NCBI GenBank assembly: GCA_000507305.1 | Contig: DF239090.1 | Coordinates: 4,650-68,649 of the forward strand | Reading direction: 5' to 3' | DNA: 64,000 nt | DNA from: Breviolum minutum Mf 1.05b.01 | Lineage: Eukaryota; Sar; Dinophyceae; Suessiales; Symbiodiniaceae | Part shown: positions 44,630-55,555 of the stretch, piece after piece | Layout of the letters: each line of letters opens with the position of its first letter | Numbering within the stretch: the stretch's first letter is position 1 | Position numbers and translations under genes: made by a program | The notes under the pieces: model-generated | Databases searched by the model: none | Told to the model about the DNA's origin: nothing | What the model saw: the letters and a program-made list of their open reading frames with translations, nothing else

Positions 44630-46190
44630 AGTATCACCAGCCAAGTTCAACCAGTAACCAGTGACCCTATCACCGTATCCAGGTTCCCCGAACCCTGGCC
44701 ATTTAAGTCCGGGTTGACAGCTCCACCGAAAGGGAGTGGAGAATCCTACATCTATTGCTAGAAAAAATATTCAAGTTATCTATTTTTACATGTGTATTAT
44801 TATATGTAAATGCCAAATGTAAGGAAGTATAAGTAAAATAAAATGCCAAGTGGTAGATTGAGCATCTGAGGTTGCAAAAAAATATGCCAACACAAATGGA
44901 ACGCAGTCGAACGGAGTCATGATTTTGTTGCTTTGCACCGGCTTTCTGAGGTGTGTCATGACAATCTATAATGAAAGATTGTAATTATCTTGCCCTGCAA
45001 TTGTCTCCAAGACTTCACTGGAGGCTCAGGTCATTGGATATGGGCTCAGGTCATCCTGCTTCCTTTTTGTCTTTGCTGCATCTTCAGTCCTCATGATTCA
45101 AGCTCACGACATATACTTGATATCCAAGCGGCCACGGTTCTGATTCATCATCTTCGACCAAACTTTGTTACAACTTTCTAGGAGTGCTTTTTTGGTGGCA
45201 CGCGTGAATAGGCACGTGCAAGTTCATGTTCATCATTCATAATGGACTCAAGTGACATGTGTTGACCTTCAGTTCACATGTAGTCCGATGACACGAAACA
45301 CCTTGCCACCAAAGTACGTAACCCTTCCCCAATATATCAGCTCGCTTGAATGATCCTGAATGATCCAGAAGTCCCTAGAAGACTCAGAGTCTAAACAAAA
45401 ACCAAGTTACCTCGATCAGGTTTGGATCGTTTTCTGAGGAAAGGAACACTATTTTGAGATATTTCTGCCTCCTTCCACAATTTCACCAACTTATCCCACA
45501 CCGATCCCACCGATCTTGTGTTTCATCCCGGTCGCTACGGGATAAGGGGCTGGTGGTGTGCCACCGGTACGGCCGCCCGTCGGAGTGAAACAACGCCTTG
45601 GGGTTTACCTACTGAATGACAAGCAATGCCAGAAATCACCCAAGGTGGAACCGTGAATTTTCTGTCGCTAAAAAATGCAACTGTTGGATACCAGAAGAAA
45701 GGGCGCCCATAACCAGTGTATACAACATAAAATCAATTGAAATCATCATAAACATACTGAAGGAGATCGAACTAATGAAGTTTGAACGAGATCGAACTAA
45801 TGAAGTTTATAAATGTATGTATATATATATATATAGGATGTAAGAGTCTGAGCCTCTCGTGAACAACAACTATATCATATTTCTTCATTACGCACCTTGC
45901 TTTTACATTCACCATTCTGTGTAAAACGATGTCGTCATGCCAAATGAAGCAGGAGTGTAGTTACAGTGTAGCTTGTTCAATTGCCCAAAGTTGTTGCAAT
46001 TGAACCATTCAACTCTGGATTTGTTTAACGATTCGATTCTTAGACGAATCAACTACCTGTTGGCCGGAGGGGCCCTCAAACCTCATCGTCGTTCAGCAAC
46101 ATGTTAGGGATTCCATCCTGCGGCAATTTGGTTGAAAAATACCGAATCCCCCAAAAAAATTGGAAGAATTCCAGTGATCCACCATTCAAA
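44630..46190. other. Stretch without a supported gene
   Basis: AT-rich, with small repeats only. A GAGATCGAACTAATGAAGTT word is duplicated with a 26-bp period at about 45,762-45,808, and a CCCGGTCGCTACGGG hairpin lies at about 45,524. A GC-rich patch at about 45,520-45,600 has no clean open frame. Confidence 0.5.
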
Positions 46191-46284
46191 TAAACCCTGC
46201 CAGTTGAAAATAAGTATAGTCAAATTGGACGAACTCTCCTCAAAGAGAGAGGTGAAAAAAACATAATTTAAAACAAACACCATC
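46190..46284. mobile_element. Family B inverted-repeat element, degenerate
   Basis: Carries the core GTCAAATTGGACGAACTCTC with weakened ends (CCAGTTGAAAA and TTTAAAACAAACACC). Confidence 0.5.
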
Positions 46285-46526
46285 AAGCACTATTAAATAT
46301 CAAATCAATTCAAACGAATCAAATTTTGTTGATTTGTCAACGGAAATTTCTCTCACGATGTGTTATGCAACAGTTCATACAGTTTCAATCAAAAGCCTTG
46401 TGAAATCCATCGGTGTCACCCAAATGCACGAATGGAATTAGTACAGCCGATCAATCGATTTGTTGAGTGTTCAGGTGATGTATTGTCCGGCTATTATTTG
46501 ACTTATCCATGATTTTATCCTGTTAC

Positions 46527-46575
46527 TTATTGGCATTTGCTACAAATCCTGGAATTTATTGGCATTTGCTACAAA
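46527..46575. repeat. 29-bp-period direct repeat
   Basis: TTATTGGCATTTGCTACAAA occurs at 46,527-46,546 and 46,556-46,575. Confidence 0.85.
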
Positions 46576-46669
46576 CAAGATTTCACCTGTCCTCTCTCTC
46601 TTATTATTTTTGCTGAGAATTTTGCCATCCAAGCATGGAGAATTTGTCCCCTGCGATATTTGTCTGCAG

Positions 46670-46714
46670 TCGATATCTGTTGATAATTTGACATTATCCA
46701 AGAAGTCCACAAAA
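46670..46714 (+). CDS. Candidate 45-bp micro-exon
   Basis: The acceptor CGATATTTGTCTGCAG and donor CACAAAA|GTAAGTCC bound exactly 15 codons (SISVDNLTLSKKSTK) without stop. Both sites are near consensus. It is too short to name. Confidence 0.4.
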
Positions 46715-46896
46715 GTAAGTCCCTAAGGTTAACATAACAATTCTAAAGATACCCGCAATTAAACAAAATGATCATAATTTTATTTATATAGTCTTGGGCG
46801 TGTTCACAATAAGACTGAGTAAACTCTGGGGCCAAACATCAACATCTCCTATAAAAGTAACTAATCAAAGTGCAAGTGACCACAAAAGAGCCACTT

Positions 46897-47255
46897 TCAG
46901 AGACCCAGTGCATTCGAAAGAAACATGGGGACTACCAACATGGATCCTCCAAAAAAAGATCTTCTTGTAGGAATCTCTCGACTGGTTGGCCCGATACATA
47001 ACATGAAGACGTGGGTGTTTTCGACCACTGAGTTCCCCAAACGTTCACCGGAAAGACTCGGCCAGATTCAGGGCCTCGAAGGCTGTGACCAAAAATAAGT
47101 GGTTGGTAGGGGAAATTCCATGGGAAACTTCCACAAAAAAATAAGGAATTGGGAAGAAAACTCACAAACGAAAATCTGACCTGATGGTCATCCGTGAATG
47201 TCATACCCCATGTTTTTGCCTGTTGCATCGGAAGGGTGTCTTCTTTTTGTACCAC
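46897..47255 (-). CDS. Possible two-exon minus-strand end, unknown product
   Basis: An upstream minus frame ends at GACCATCAG|GTCAGATT (last base 47,181; motif QQAKTWGMTFTDDHQ). An acceptor GGGGAACTCAG starts the next exon at 47,027. In the phase-matched frame it reads SGQPVERFLQEDLFLEDPCW and stops at about 46,932; in another frame it reads CIGPTSREIPTRRSFFGGSM and stops at 46,897. The intron would be 153 bp. Frame choice is open. Confidence 0.32.
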
Positions 47256-47386
47256 TCTATTACATTTTCAGGTAAGCACTAACCAAACCAAATTTAATTT
47301 TTGGTAGGGGTGATTAGTCCAGGGTTGACACTATAAATATTGATATCTCAAATATCAATCGTCCTTAATAACTCTTGCTTTCTTAG

Positions 47387-47397
47387 TTTACTGCCAG
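47387..47397 (+). other. Possible 11-bp micro-exon
   Basis: CTCTTGCTTTCTTAG | TTTACTGCCAG | GTAAGTGG: a strong polypyrimidine acceptor and a consensus donor only 11 bp apart. It may instead be a recursive splice site or coincidence. Confidence 0.25.
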
Positions 47398-47759
47398 GTA
47401 AGTGGTTAATAGTTCATCAATATAGATTTCTCAGTAAATATCCTGGGGATTCCACGGAAAATTCATTACCTTCGTCAGCGAGAGCATCTTGCACAATGGC
47501 AAGATAAGACCTATATGGATAGAACCCTATCCAAGGGTTTCAAACATGCAGAACCAGGAAGCAGCACACAATTGTCCAAAACGGGTGTTATTGCAACAAA
47601 TAGTCTTCGTACGCCACATGACCCGCTAGACCATGCTTGACCCATAGAGTTCAATGGTCCGTATCAAACTTCGGGAACGTGTCATGGTTGATTTGCATTA
47701 ACCTATCTACATCATTAAACCCACCAAAGAACCTCCCAACACGTTGTAAATAAAAACCA

Positions 47760-48088
47760 TGGAACCCAGCATTTACGACATCTTTTCCCTCAACTCCACT
47801 CCAAGGCTATGGCAAACCAACTGTCCTTCAAGCAGATTCAAATCAAAGAGCACAGTCTGCAGTTGCGATGTCAAGAGTTGGTCGCAACCGTTTGGACTCT
47901 CGGTTTCTCCCCTTTCAATGGTGTGAAGAAACTCATGAAACAACTTATATGTTCTGTCAGTTTACTGCAAGAACTATAGGCTATGTGATGCGATGTGGCA
48001 ATGGTAAAAGTTTCAAGGGTACTCCTGGGGAATGCATCGGTTCAAAATTCGCAGCCATCGGGCAGCTCACAACATTCCACAGCATGTA
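47760..48088 (+). CDS. Plus-strand coding island with three open frames
   Basis: Three overlapping plus frames each start with ATG and look protein-like: one from 47,809 (56 codons; QIQIKEHSLQLRCQELVATV then FNGVKKLMKQLICSVSLLQE), one from about 47,760, and one from 47,868 (73 codons; TPGECIGSKFAAIGQLTTFH). A CAATG|GTGTGAAG donor lies near 47,921. At most one or two can be real. The 47,809 frame has the most natural composition. No family recognised. Confidence 0.35.
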
Positions 48089-48468
48089 ACCATTGGACCC
48101 GAGTTCAAGGCCAAAAACTTTACAAAAGGTTAATGTCCGACGAACTGAGTACATGCTAGATAATATGTGAATATATTCAATTCAACCGACGGTTGGTGAG
48201 TTGGTGGTTAATAAGTGGTTAATTAATGGTTTTCTATTCTAGGTCGGCTTCCAAGTAACAAATTTCCTGTCATGGTGGATGCCTGGCACAGTAAACCATC
48301 CGCCCTCTAAGCTTTGCTTGACATATCTCCTTGCAAAAAAAGATAACATTCCCTAAGTCAATGTAAGTCACCATGTACAACATTCATTGTTTTTCTTCTC
48401 CTGGCAGCTAGCAATTTACAAACTTTCAGGACATCCGAACATGTACTTGCCTCCCAATTCTGGTTAAG

Positions 48469-49244
48469 CTAATCGTCAAAAAGCAAACGTTGAACGCCAT
48501 ACGACACACCTTGCCCTGTCCACCCTGAGGTTGGCACATGCATTTGTTTCATGAACTCTTCATGCTTTTCCTCGGCCCCACTTCCGGAACCCACGGAACA
48601 AAAAACAAGAGGGGCCAATTGAACATGCATCCGACTGGGTGAACAGTTTATTCCTTGGGAATTTCGTTGTTTTTCCAAAAAGTCGGGGATTTTTTTTGGA
48701 GAAAAATCAAAGCTCGGATCGATCCAAGTGATGGATGTACTATGATGTAATACTTTCACCTGCCTGGAAGATATTGAAATCGTCTGGGTCTTCCCTGCCT
48801 ATACTACCAATTTGGCGTCGCGTGGTGCCACAGCAATTTGATTGTAGTATATATATATATACATTAGCTAGGCCGTCAAACATTGGTACGGCAAACATTT
48901 TCCTGCAGAAGGACAGGGTCTGACAGCATCGCGTCAAATATCTTTTGGTTGCGGCATGATTGAACAGTTGCACTTGATCTGAAATGAACAATAGAAAAAC
49001 AAACGCATAGTGAATCATAGTGATATAGCAATCCGACCCATACATACAACATTATCTAATCTAAACATGTTGCAGTGTAAGGCCAGTCAGTACAGTACCT
49101 GCGTCAAAAACTTGACACTCCGACTCCAACCGTTCAAAATTCAATGCCGCAATGACTTGACAAAAGAAACCACAAGGACATGCTCCGCACCAAGGAACGC
49201 AATCGGGAGGCATTTCCAGCGGAAGCATTGGAATGCTGCCCAAC
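48469..49244 (-). CDS. Four-exon minus-strand gene 3' end, unknown product
   Basis: The best-supported gene model. Exon 49,099-49,244 (acceptor CCGTTCTCAG, donor GACGCAG|GTACTG), 48,863-48,978 (acceptor TTCATTTCAG, donor GCTAAT|GTATAT), 48,760-48,794 (acceptor TATAGGCAG, donor CAGGCAG|GTGAAA) and terminal 48,469-48,634 (acceptor GTTCACCCAG, stop TAG). All three junctions keep phase (1, 0, 2). Introns are 120, 68 and 125 bp, all GT..AG. The protein begins with a Cys/Pro-rich part (PPDCVPWCGACPCGFFC), then VIAALNFERLESECQVFDAD and NHAATKRYLTRCCQT, then a tail GSGSGAEEKHEEFMKQMHVP ending VSYGVQRLLFDD. The six closely spaced Cys could bind metal or be lipidated (inference). The family is not recognised; 5' exons lie upstream of 49,244 and were not found. 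Confidence 0.58.
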
Positions 49245-49438
49245 CTGAGAACGGGTGTTGATGGCCAATTCACGGGGGAACAAGCGGTTGGAAATGGTGG
49301 AAATAATGCTGGAACTACAAGGGTAGTATGTTTCTCTTTCTCTCTTTACTTCTCATTACACATCTATGATTATAAATCAGGTGTGCAGAATTGTACCCAA
49401 CAATATGACAGTAGAATAAGAGTGAAATCACTTTAATT

Positions 49439-49660
49439 TCATAACAACCCTTCACCAAATCCACCAACAAAAGAATAGTGATTTTGGGCACCCCAATGCA
49501 TGGGAATATGTAGGCTGATGCAAACACAGTGTTGAAACACCCTCAAGTGACTCGCAAAAGTTTCACAGGGAAAACAAAAACAACTCCACTGCCATTGCCT
49601 CGATCCTTTTTCTCTCATGTCTTTTTGCAGTTTGTCATGGCAGTGGTGATCGCATGGCAC
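49439..49660 (-). CDS. Possible Cys/His-rich exon
   Basis: A minus frame with VPCDHHCHDKLQKDMREKG and WSCFCFPCETFASHLRVFQH, a Cys/His spacing reminiscent of zinc-binding domains though not a standard C2H2 finger. A CACTTGAGG|GTGTTT donor-like site follows the second motif. It lies just upstream of the four-exon model but its exit phase does not match, so membership is unproven. Confidence 0.3.
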   Translation of the reverse strand: MPCDHHCHDKLQKDMREKGSRQWQWSCFCFPCETFASHLRVFQHCVCISLHIPMHWGAQNHYSFVGGFGEGLL

Positions 49661-49896
49661 GAAAATTCAAACTCAATCATCTAAAGGTGGTCCAGTGTAT
49701 GTTACATACACAAAACTGTTGGGAAGAATCCCATTCTTCGAAAAGGTCTTCTTCGGGGAAAAATCTTCTTCCCTCCTTTTAAGGTCAATTCAAAATCTCG
49801 ACCATCTCGAATAGATTCAGATAAGCAGGTTATCAAAGTGCTGGTTGGATTTTTGGTCAAAGCCCTCCGAATCAAAGGAAATCATATATTTAGCAC

Positions 49897-50053
49897 CGCC
49901 ACACACACCAGTAATGTAGGCCTCGGATGTATTGGGTGCTACAGGAGCTTTTTCATTTGTTTCACCTCGAAGTCGTGCATTTTCCTTCTTGAGCTTCGCA
50001 TTCTCTCGCTGCAAACTTCCAGTTGAAGATGATGAAGCAGGGCGCTTGACCAT
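49897..50053 (-). CDS. Candidate first exon with coiled coil
   Basis: Minus ATG at 50,051-50,053: MVKRPASSSSTG, then LQRENAKLKKENARLRGETN, a short heptad coiled coil (Leu every seventh residue) like a leucine-zipper N-terminus, then APVAPNTSEAY. A possible donor is ATTACTG|GTGTGTG at about 49,905. In front of the ATG (50,093-50,103) lies TTTGGCTCAAG, identical to the last 11 bases of the dinoflagellate spliced leader, as found in retrocopied dinoflagellate genes. Protein family unknown. Confidence 0.4.
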
Positions 50054-50130
50054 TTGAAAACAAGCACAATTGAAGGCATTCAGCTTGAGATGACTCTTGA
50101 GCCAAACAACCAGAAATTTCAAGTTCACGG

Positions 50131-50382
50131 TTACGCCTCAATTATAGGTGTTGACCTCCTTGCTTTACATCGAGTGGTATCTCTAAATGTCTTCCTACGT
50201 AGTTCAGATGTAACATGGAGTAACTGACCACCATAGGAAAGGCTACATTGTAAACTGATGCTGCAAATCCCCATCCAACGAGATCCAAGTTGCTTGTCCA
50301 TTCCTTCTATCTCGGTACACTCACGTATCTCGGCCAGTGCCTGGCTTTGAGTTTGGGAGTCATGTCCATTTAAAGCTGCCAT
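50131..50382 (-). CDS. 83-residue open frame, unknown product
   Basis: From a true ATG at 50,382 to TAA at 50,131: SQTQSQALAEIRECTEIEGM, then SISLQCSLSYGGQLLHVTSE, then LRRKTFRDTTRCKARR. Composition is convincing (helical N-terminus, basic C-terminus). It ends about 80 bp upstream of the coiled-coil ATG on the same strand. It could be a small gene or a first exon. Confidence 0.42.
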   Translation of the reverse strand: MAALNGHDSQTQSQALAEIRECTEIEGMDKQLGSRWMGICSISLQCSLSYGGQLLHVTSELRRKTFRDTTRCKARRSTPIIEA

Positions 50383-50590
50383 AATAAAATAATATAAACA
50401 TGATCACCCCCTGGCAATAAGGTGGCGTTTCATTCTATTCTTTCATGCATGATAAATCCCCAAGTTGCAAGCCAGAATCACGGCGGAAACATGTTTTACT
50501 TTGCGAAACTTTGGATGGGAAAGATAAATGCCTTGATTTGTCAACTAGCGTAGGCGCTAGTAAGATGCAATATCGGTGTATGTATCAACT

Positions 50591-50678
50591 AGTTGCTGGT
50601 TTCAACCCATTTGAAAAATATTAGTCAAATTGGATTATCTCCTCAGGTGGGGGGAAACAATTATTTGAAACCACCACC
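50591..50678. mobile_element. Family B inverted-repeat element
   Basis: The left end AGTTGCTGGTTTCAACCC, core GTCAAATTGGATTATCTCCT and right end TTTGAAACCACCACC span 88 bp. Confidence 0.72.
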
Positions 50679-52100
50679 TTGATTAAATGTTAAAATCAAA
50701 ACATGAAAAGACAAACACATCTTCAAACAAACCACAATGACCACAATGACCCACAATGACCACATGGAGGTCTTCAACCAGTGTGCCATAACTTTCCACC
50801 TTCATGAATAAAGATCGAAGAATACCCTATGAAGGGGAGAATTCTGTTTCAGAACCCTTTTGTAAACCATTGCTGTTTGGTATGTCGGGTATGTAATATA
50901 TAAATTCGACAAAACTCCCTTCTTTTAGTTTCGTTGTTGCACTTCCCTCCCTTCCTTTTTTAAAGGTCCAACCACCACATAGGCCAACCAATTCCCGCGG
51001 TTTAGACCTTGATCAGCGCATCATATTCCAACTTTGGGATCATGGCACTAACAAAGCTCTTCTCATAAGGTGACTCCTCAACTCCCAAAGGTGTCAGAAA
51101 TTCCGTGGGTGGAAGCACAGTCGCGGCTTGACGGGTGTGGTGTTTTTCTTTTGGTTGTTAGGGGGGAAGCAACAAATTTTGCCTTTGGAAAGGATGAAAA
51201 AAATAATCCTAGTTTAACAAATTGAATTTGATTGAAACTTACACAATGTTAATCTTGGTCAATTTGAAAGAGTGGGAATCAAACGCGTTTCTGAGGCCGT
51301 TGTTCCGAACTAACTGAAAGTAGGTCACTTTGGCAAGGAATTCACCACATGACGCTTTAAATCACTGCTCAGGTGAGGGAAACAAACTCCACATGATAGG
51401 CACTACAAGCTGAACTGGTTGCCGTAGCAAAAGGGCTCGCGAACCGTTGGACCATCAGTATCTCTTACAGGCCAAGTATGGTAAAGGCCACCTTGAAAGA
51501 CTCCTACATAAACTCACGTGACGAACTGGAATTAGCAGTTTGTTCTAACATCATCTAACATCTGGTAAAAAGGGTACCCGAAACAGGATCCCTTCCATAG
51601 CTTCCCTCAACATCTTCAAAACGCGGTCATTAGACTAGATGTCATTACAATGTGGTGATGTTTGTTCATTCAACAAAACCGCGCGTTCGGAGTCCATGTA
51701 TACTGCCACTTACCCAATACCCTCCCAAGAGTCTTGCAGTAGCATGCGACTGTCCAACAGTGTGACAGTCAGGTCCTCATACTTCATTTTGGATGCCTTA
51801 ATGATCAGTGGAAAACCATTCCGCACTCCCTTCTTGTTGCCTGCCATGTTGCAGTTCCGCGAGCCAGCGAACTTGGAGGGATTTGGAGTGGAATTTAGCT
51901 TCAAAAAAATGCCGAATTTGACAGTCAAAAGGGTGTTACATGTATAATCATGTATATCTATAGGCTCTAAAGCTACATGATGGTAGTCCGTTTCATGGAC
52001 AAAAATCTAGCAACCCGCTTGATGTGGTATCCCATCCAGTTTGCTTCTATGTAAATTCATGTATTAACCTCACACCCAAAAAACATACAAACCAAGAAAC

Positions 52101-52436
52101 CTAACATTGGCAATGAACAACGTCTTCCAAATCATTTTCTTTAGGATCCCCACAAGTTAAACGAGCTGTAACTGAGCTTTGCCGAAGAGAATTTGATGTG
52201 ATGCCCTGACAATCCTCCGGTGCCTCCGGTGGTAACCGTTTGGAATGTGACTTAATCCCTGAAACTACCCTCCCAAAGTTTAACATGGAACCTGAAAATG
52301 GCACCCTGGAATAGTAGATTCCTTTTGGAAACCATCATTTTCAGGTTCCATGTTAAATTTGGAGAGTGTAAAGTAGCACAGGAAAATTGTTGGTTGGAAA
52401 ATTACCGTCTTTTTGGGATGGCCTATTTTCAGGGGG
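52101..52436 (-). CDS. Two-exon minus-strand gene 3' end, unknown product
   Basis: The terminal exon 52,101-52,258 (acceptor GGGTAGTTTCAG, 51 codons, TAG) reads KSHSKRLPPEAPEDCQG, then SLRQSSVTARLTCGDPKEND. A phase-matched upstream micro-exon 52,406-52,436 (31 bp, PPENRPSQKD; acceptor ACTCATATAG, donor AAGACG|GTAATT) is possible but weaker. The 147-bp intron between them is almost filled by inverted-repeat element E. No family recognised. Confidence 0.42.
52263..52376. mobile_element. Inverted-repeat element E, inside a predicted intron
   Basis: The arms contain TTTAACATGGAACCTGAAAA and its inverted copy TTTTCAGGTTCCATGTTAAA; each arm is about 38 bp with few mismatches, around a 35-bp centre. 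It ends only 4 bp from the predicted 3' splice site at 52,259. Confidence 0.85.
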
Positions 52437-53436
52437 CTATATGAGTTTCCGGAAGAGTAATGATATGTATGTGTCTTGGAGACAGTTGGTGGACGCCGTG
52501 CTGTTTGACACTTCATTAAATGCTATCATATGTTATCTATGTTGGTTACATCTTAAGGTCGTTAAGGATGCAGAAATTATCTTTAGATTGGATTCGCCAT
52601 CAATGCCATAAACCTATCCTTTATATAATATCATTATACCTGTCTTCGTCTACATCCGCACGGACGACTAAATTTCAAGGACATAGGCTATAGGCACTTC
52701 AAAACTACATCTAAGAATCAAATCTATATCTATATGCCTCTGTCAGTCAATACACAATATAGGGAAATATACATGAAATATACTCATTATTCAATTTGAC
52801 TTCCAATAACCAATATCCAACTAATTTGTTCAATACACCTCCCACTTCCACATGTCAGCCAGGCATTTCAAAAGGTTATGCGTCAATAGCTTCATTCGCC
52901 TTGGGGCATTTTGCGAATGATTTAGCCATGAGCAGCTGAAGGGTCACATGTTCGACATCCACCAGACCTGTCTGATTTTTACATAAAATTGGGGTGCCAA
53001 GTCACCTAGTAGCACTGACCAACAGGAGGTATTAATTATTTGTGAGGGATCCCTATTAATCTTCACTTGTCACTCTAGCTACATATCAAAAAAAACTCTT
53101 CTTCCTCAAAACCATCAACCAGGATCCAGCCAACAATCAAATGGTATGAACTTCAGCTTTGGACGCTTAGGTCATTGATTCTTATAAACCTCCCAGGGCC
53201 AAATGCAGCAATTCTTTGGAAACCTCGGCCCTTGGCTAACCTTGTGAAGCTGAAAACAGGACGTTCGAAAGCCTGGACAGTTCACATTCCACGTTCCATA
53301 AAATTAGTCTTCCAAACGTTCAACTATCATTTTTTCAAGTATATTGGTGAAGTATCTCTTCACTACTACTATATGTTTAAACAATAGGTTTAAACGCTTT
53401 CAAGTGGTGATACCTGATCATGTAAGTTTGAGACAC

Positions 53437-53586
53437 CTAAAAACCCTCCACCACAGGGTGCCCGTACCGTCGGGAACCAACCACAAATGGTACCCTTTTT
53501 GACGGACAAATGTTGTCCAAGGTCCCCCGTATCGACCCTGTGGTGGTCGTTGGGTCTGGAAGCGCGGCGGGGCCCAAAAGTTACAT
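53437..53586 (-). CDS. Candidate 150-bp exon, unknown product
   Basis: GC-rich. The acceptor CATTTTTTTCGGCTCAG (start 53,586) and donor GTTTTTAG|GTGTCT bound 50 codons. One minus frame gives FWAPPRFQTQRPPQGRYGGP and YHLWLVPDGTGTLWWRVFR; the other two minus frames are largely open as well. The exon call is stronger than the frame call. Confidence 0.42.
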
Positions 53587-53739
53587 CTGAGCCGAAAAAA
53601 ATGGTGAAGTTCACTGCTTTCTTTTTGAGGCGCGGTGTTCAGCCTTGGATGGCAAGCAAGCATAATTTGGGCCAAGGAGGTGGAGAAAAAAGTATGTAGA
53701 TACCAGGAAAAAGGTAGATTCGACATATCCAAGTCTTAT

Positions 53740-55119
53740 ATGCAACAGATTGCCCTCTGAGTTTGACCCTATAGAGTCTAGAGTATGTTAAGTTTGAATG
53801 CTATAGTTGTGATTTTACTGCTACTCCCATCACAACACGGCACCGGAAGCAGCACGGCCCGCTTTCGGATGTGATGTTGATGTTGCTATGACACCACAAA
53901 ATGTTCACTTAGCCTCTACTTATGAGGCGTTACAGAGTGTGGCAACAACACTATAGTAACAATCGCTATATCTCTATACTATACTAATGCTATACTGTGC
54001 TCTTCTCCTATATAACAATTGCGGGCAATCAAAAGTGTTACAGTACCAACTCTAAATTGACAGGAGTACAGTAGGGAAAGTTGTCAAAAGGCTCCTACAT
54101 GCCGATCAAAATTGGAAACGTAGACGCAACATACACATGTACTGCACATACCTGTTTGGCAGCGAGGGCAAATGTGCGTATTCGTCGAACTTCAATTGTT
54201 TTCATTGCGATAAGACATATTTGTAGCGTACTGTACAACATGTCTATATTTTTGGGAAGCAATGCAAGATATACATATCTATATCCACCACCACCAAGTA
54301 GGCTCACCACATCATTAGGAAGCCGACAAGCACCATACAATAGCTCCCTTTTTCCACAATAACATCACAGGTAGAGACCATCTTGCTGCTCCTGATTTTT
54401 GGCAACAGGTTGGGGATCATTCAACTTACGCCTTTGCACAAAACGTGCTGATATTTTCAACTGAAAACAGTCTAACCAATGTGAAATATAGCTCATGATA
54501 TGGTACCACACAACTTACGGCTATTGTAACAAACTATGTCGTGCTCAGTGCTCCAATTCCTTTCTCAAAGCATCGGTGCAATCACCTATATCTAAATAGC
54601 CCAAGAACTGGCACTTTTTGAAGTTGAAGTATACATATACAGTACGGGGTGAAAGTTGAAATCCCTCGTGGAAACACACATGGATCATGACATACAACAA
54701 GGATTGATGCATGATGTCCTGTACGTCTCTCGCAAACGTTCTTCGATCTCTTTGCAACACTGGACCGTCAGCAAAATAATATGCCCCTGTTGGATGTTAG
54801 GATCAATGATTAGTTACATGATTAAAATCCATGTCAACAGAAATGAACCAGATCTATAACCTAGGACATCCGATCCATCCAGTCCTGCATGTTACCATCA
54901 GACCGATCACATCTGATCACCTGCAAAGGTCAGTTGCTTCACCAGTTTCGAGTGGTGAAAGAAACAGCATGTTCATGGCAGGTGAAATTAACATGTCATG
55001 TTTTGTTTTTAAAATACAGTCACATAAAAGTTGAAGGAACCAACATTTTGGAGAATGAATCTCTTGTCTGGCAATTTGTTAGATCCTTTTTCTTTGCAAT
55101 GGTTCTTCTTTTAAATTCA
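53740..55119. other. AT-rich stretch without a supported gene
   Basis: Short open frames only. It includes a run of CTATA/ACTAT words at about 53,950-54,000 and CCACCACCACC at about 54,288. I see no paired splice sites with a convincing frame. Confidence 0.45.
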
Positions 55120-55278
55120 CTATAAGCGTATCAACAACAACCGGCTTTGCAAATCTTCTTCCAATTTTGAGTGGCTAAAACGATCAACCTCCAGCTCCAA
55201 CTTGTGGAGGGGTGTCCCTCTCCGACCGTCACCCCTGCCAGTGGGCACCTCCCGTAGCTTTAAACCAGGAGGGAGATC
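55120..55278 (-). CDS. Candidate terminal exon, 52 codons, unknown product
   Basis: The minus acceptor CAAAAATTTACAG (start 55,278) leads into phase 0: DLPPGLKLREVPTGRGDGRR, then PLHKLELEVDRFSHSKLEED, then LQSRLLLIRL and TAG at 55,120. Charged and helical at the end, with no family recognised. The plus strand is open over the same bases but is Ser/Arg-rich and less natural. Confidence 0.45.
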   Translation of the reverse strand, partial: DLPPGLKLREVPTGRGDGRRGTPLHKLELEVDRFSHSKLEEDLQSRLLLIRL

Positions 55279-55555
55279 CTGTAAATTTTTGGGTTGCAGA
55301 CATGTAGACACTGAAATTTGCAGAAGTTTGATTCTGTTATGATTCCAATGATCCCATGAAAACCCACGAACCTGCCCTGTTTTTTTACGGCAAACCATGG
55401 TCTCTTGCTTCGGAAAAAGATACACCCCCCCCAACAAAAACCCATCATTTACAACATCTCACCAATGGACTCGACCCGCATTGGCCGGGCCAAAAAAACC
55501 CATGGGGAAACGCCCAACGACTTCAAAGGAGCTCCAGTCTGAAAATCACCTGTAG

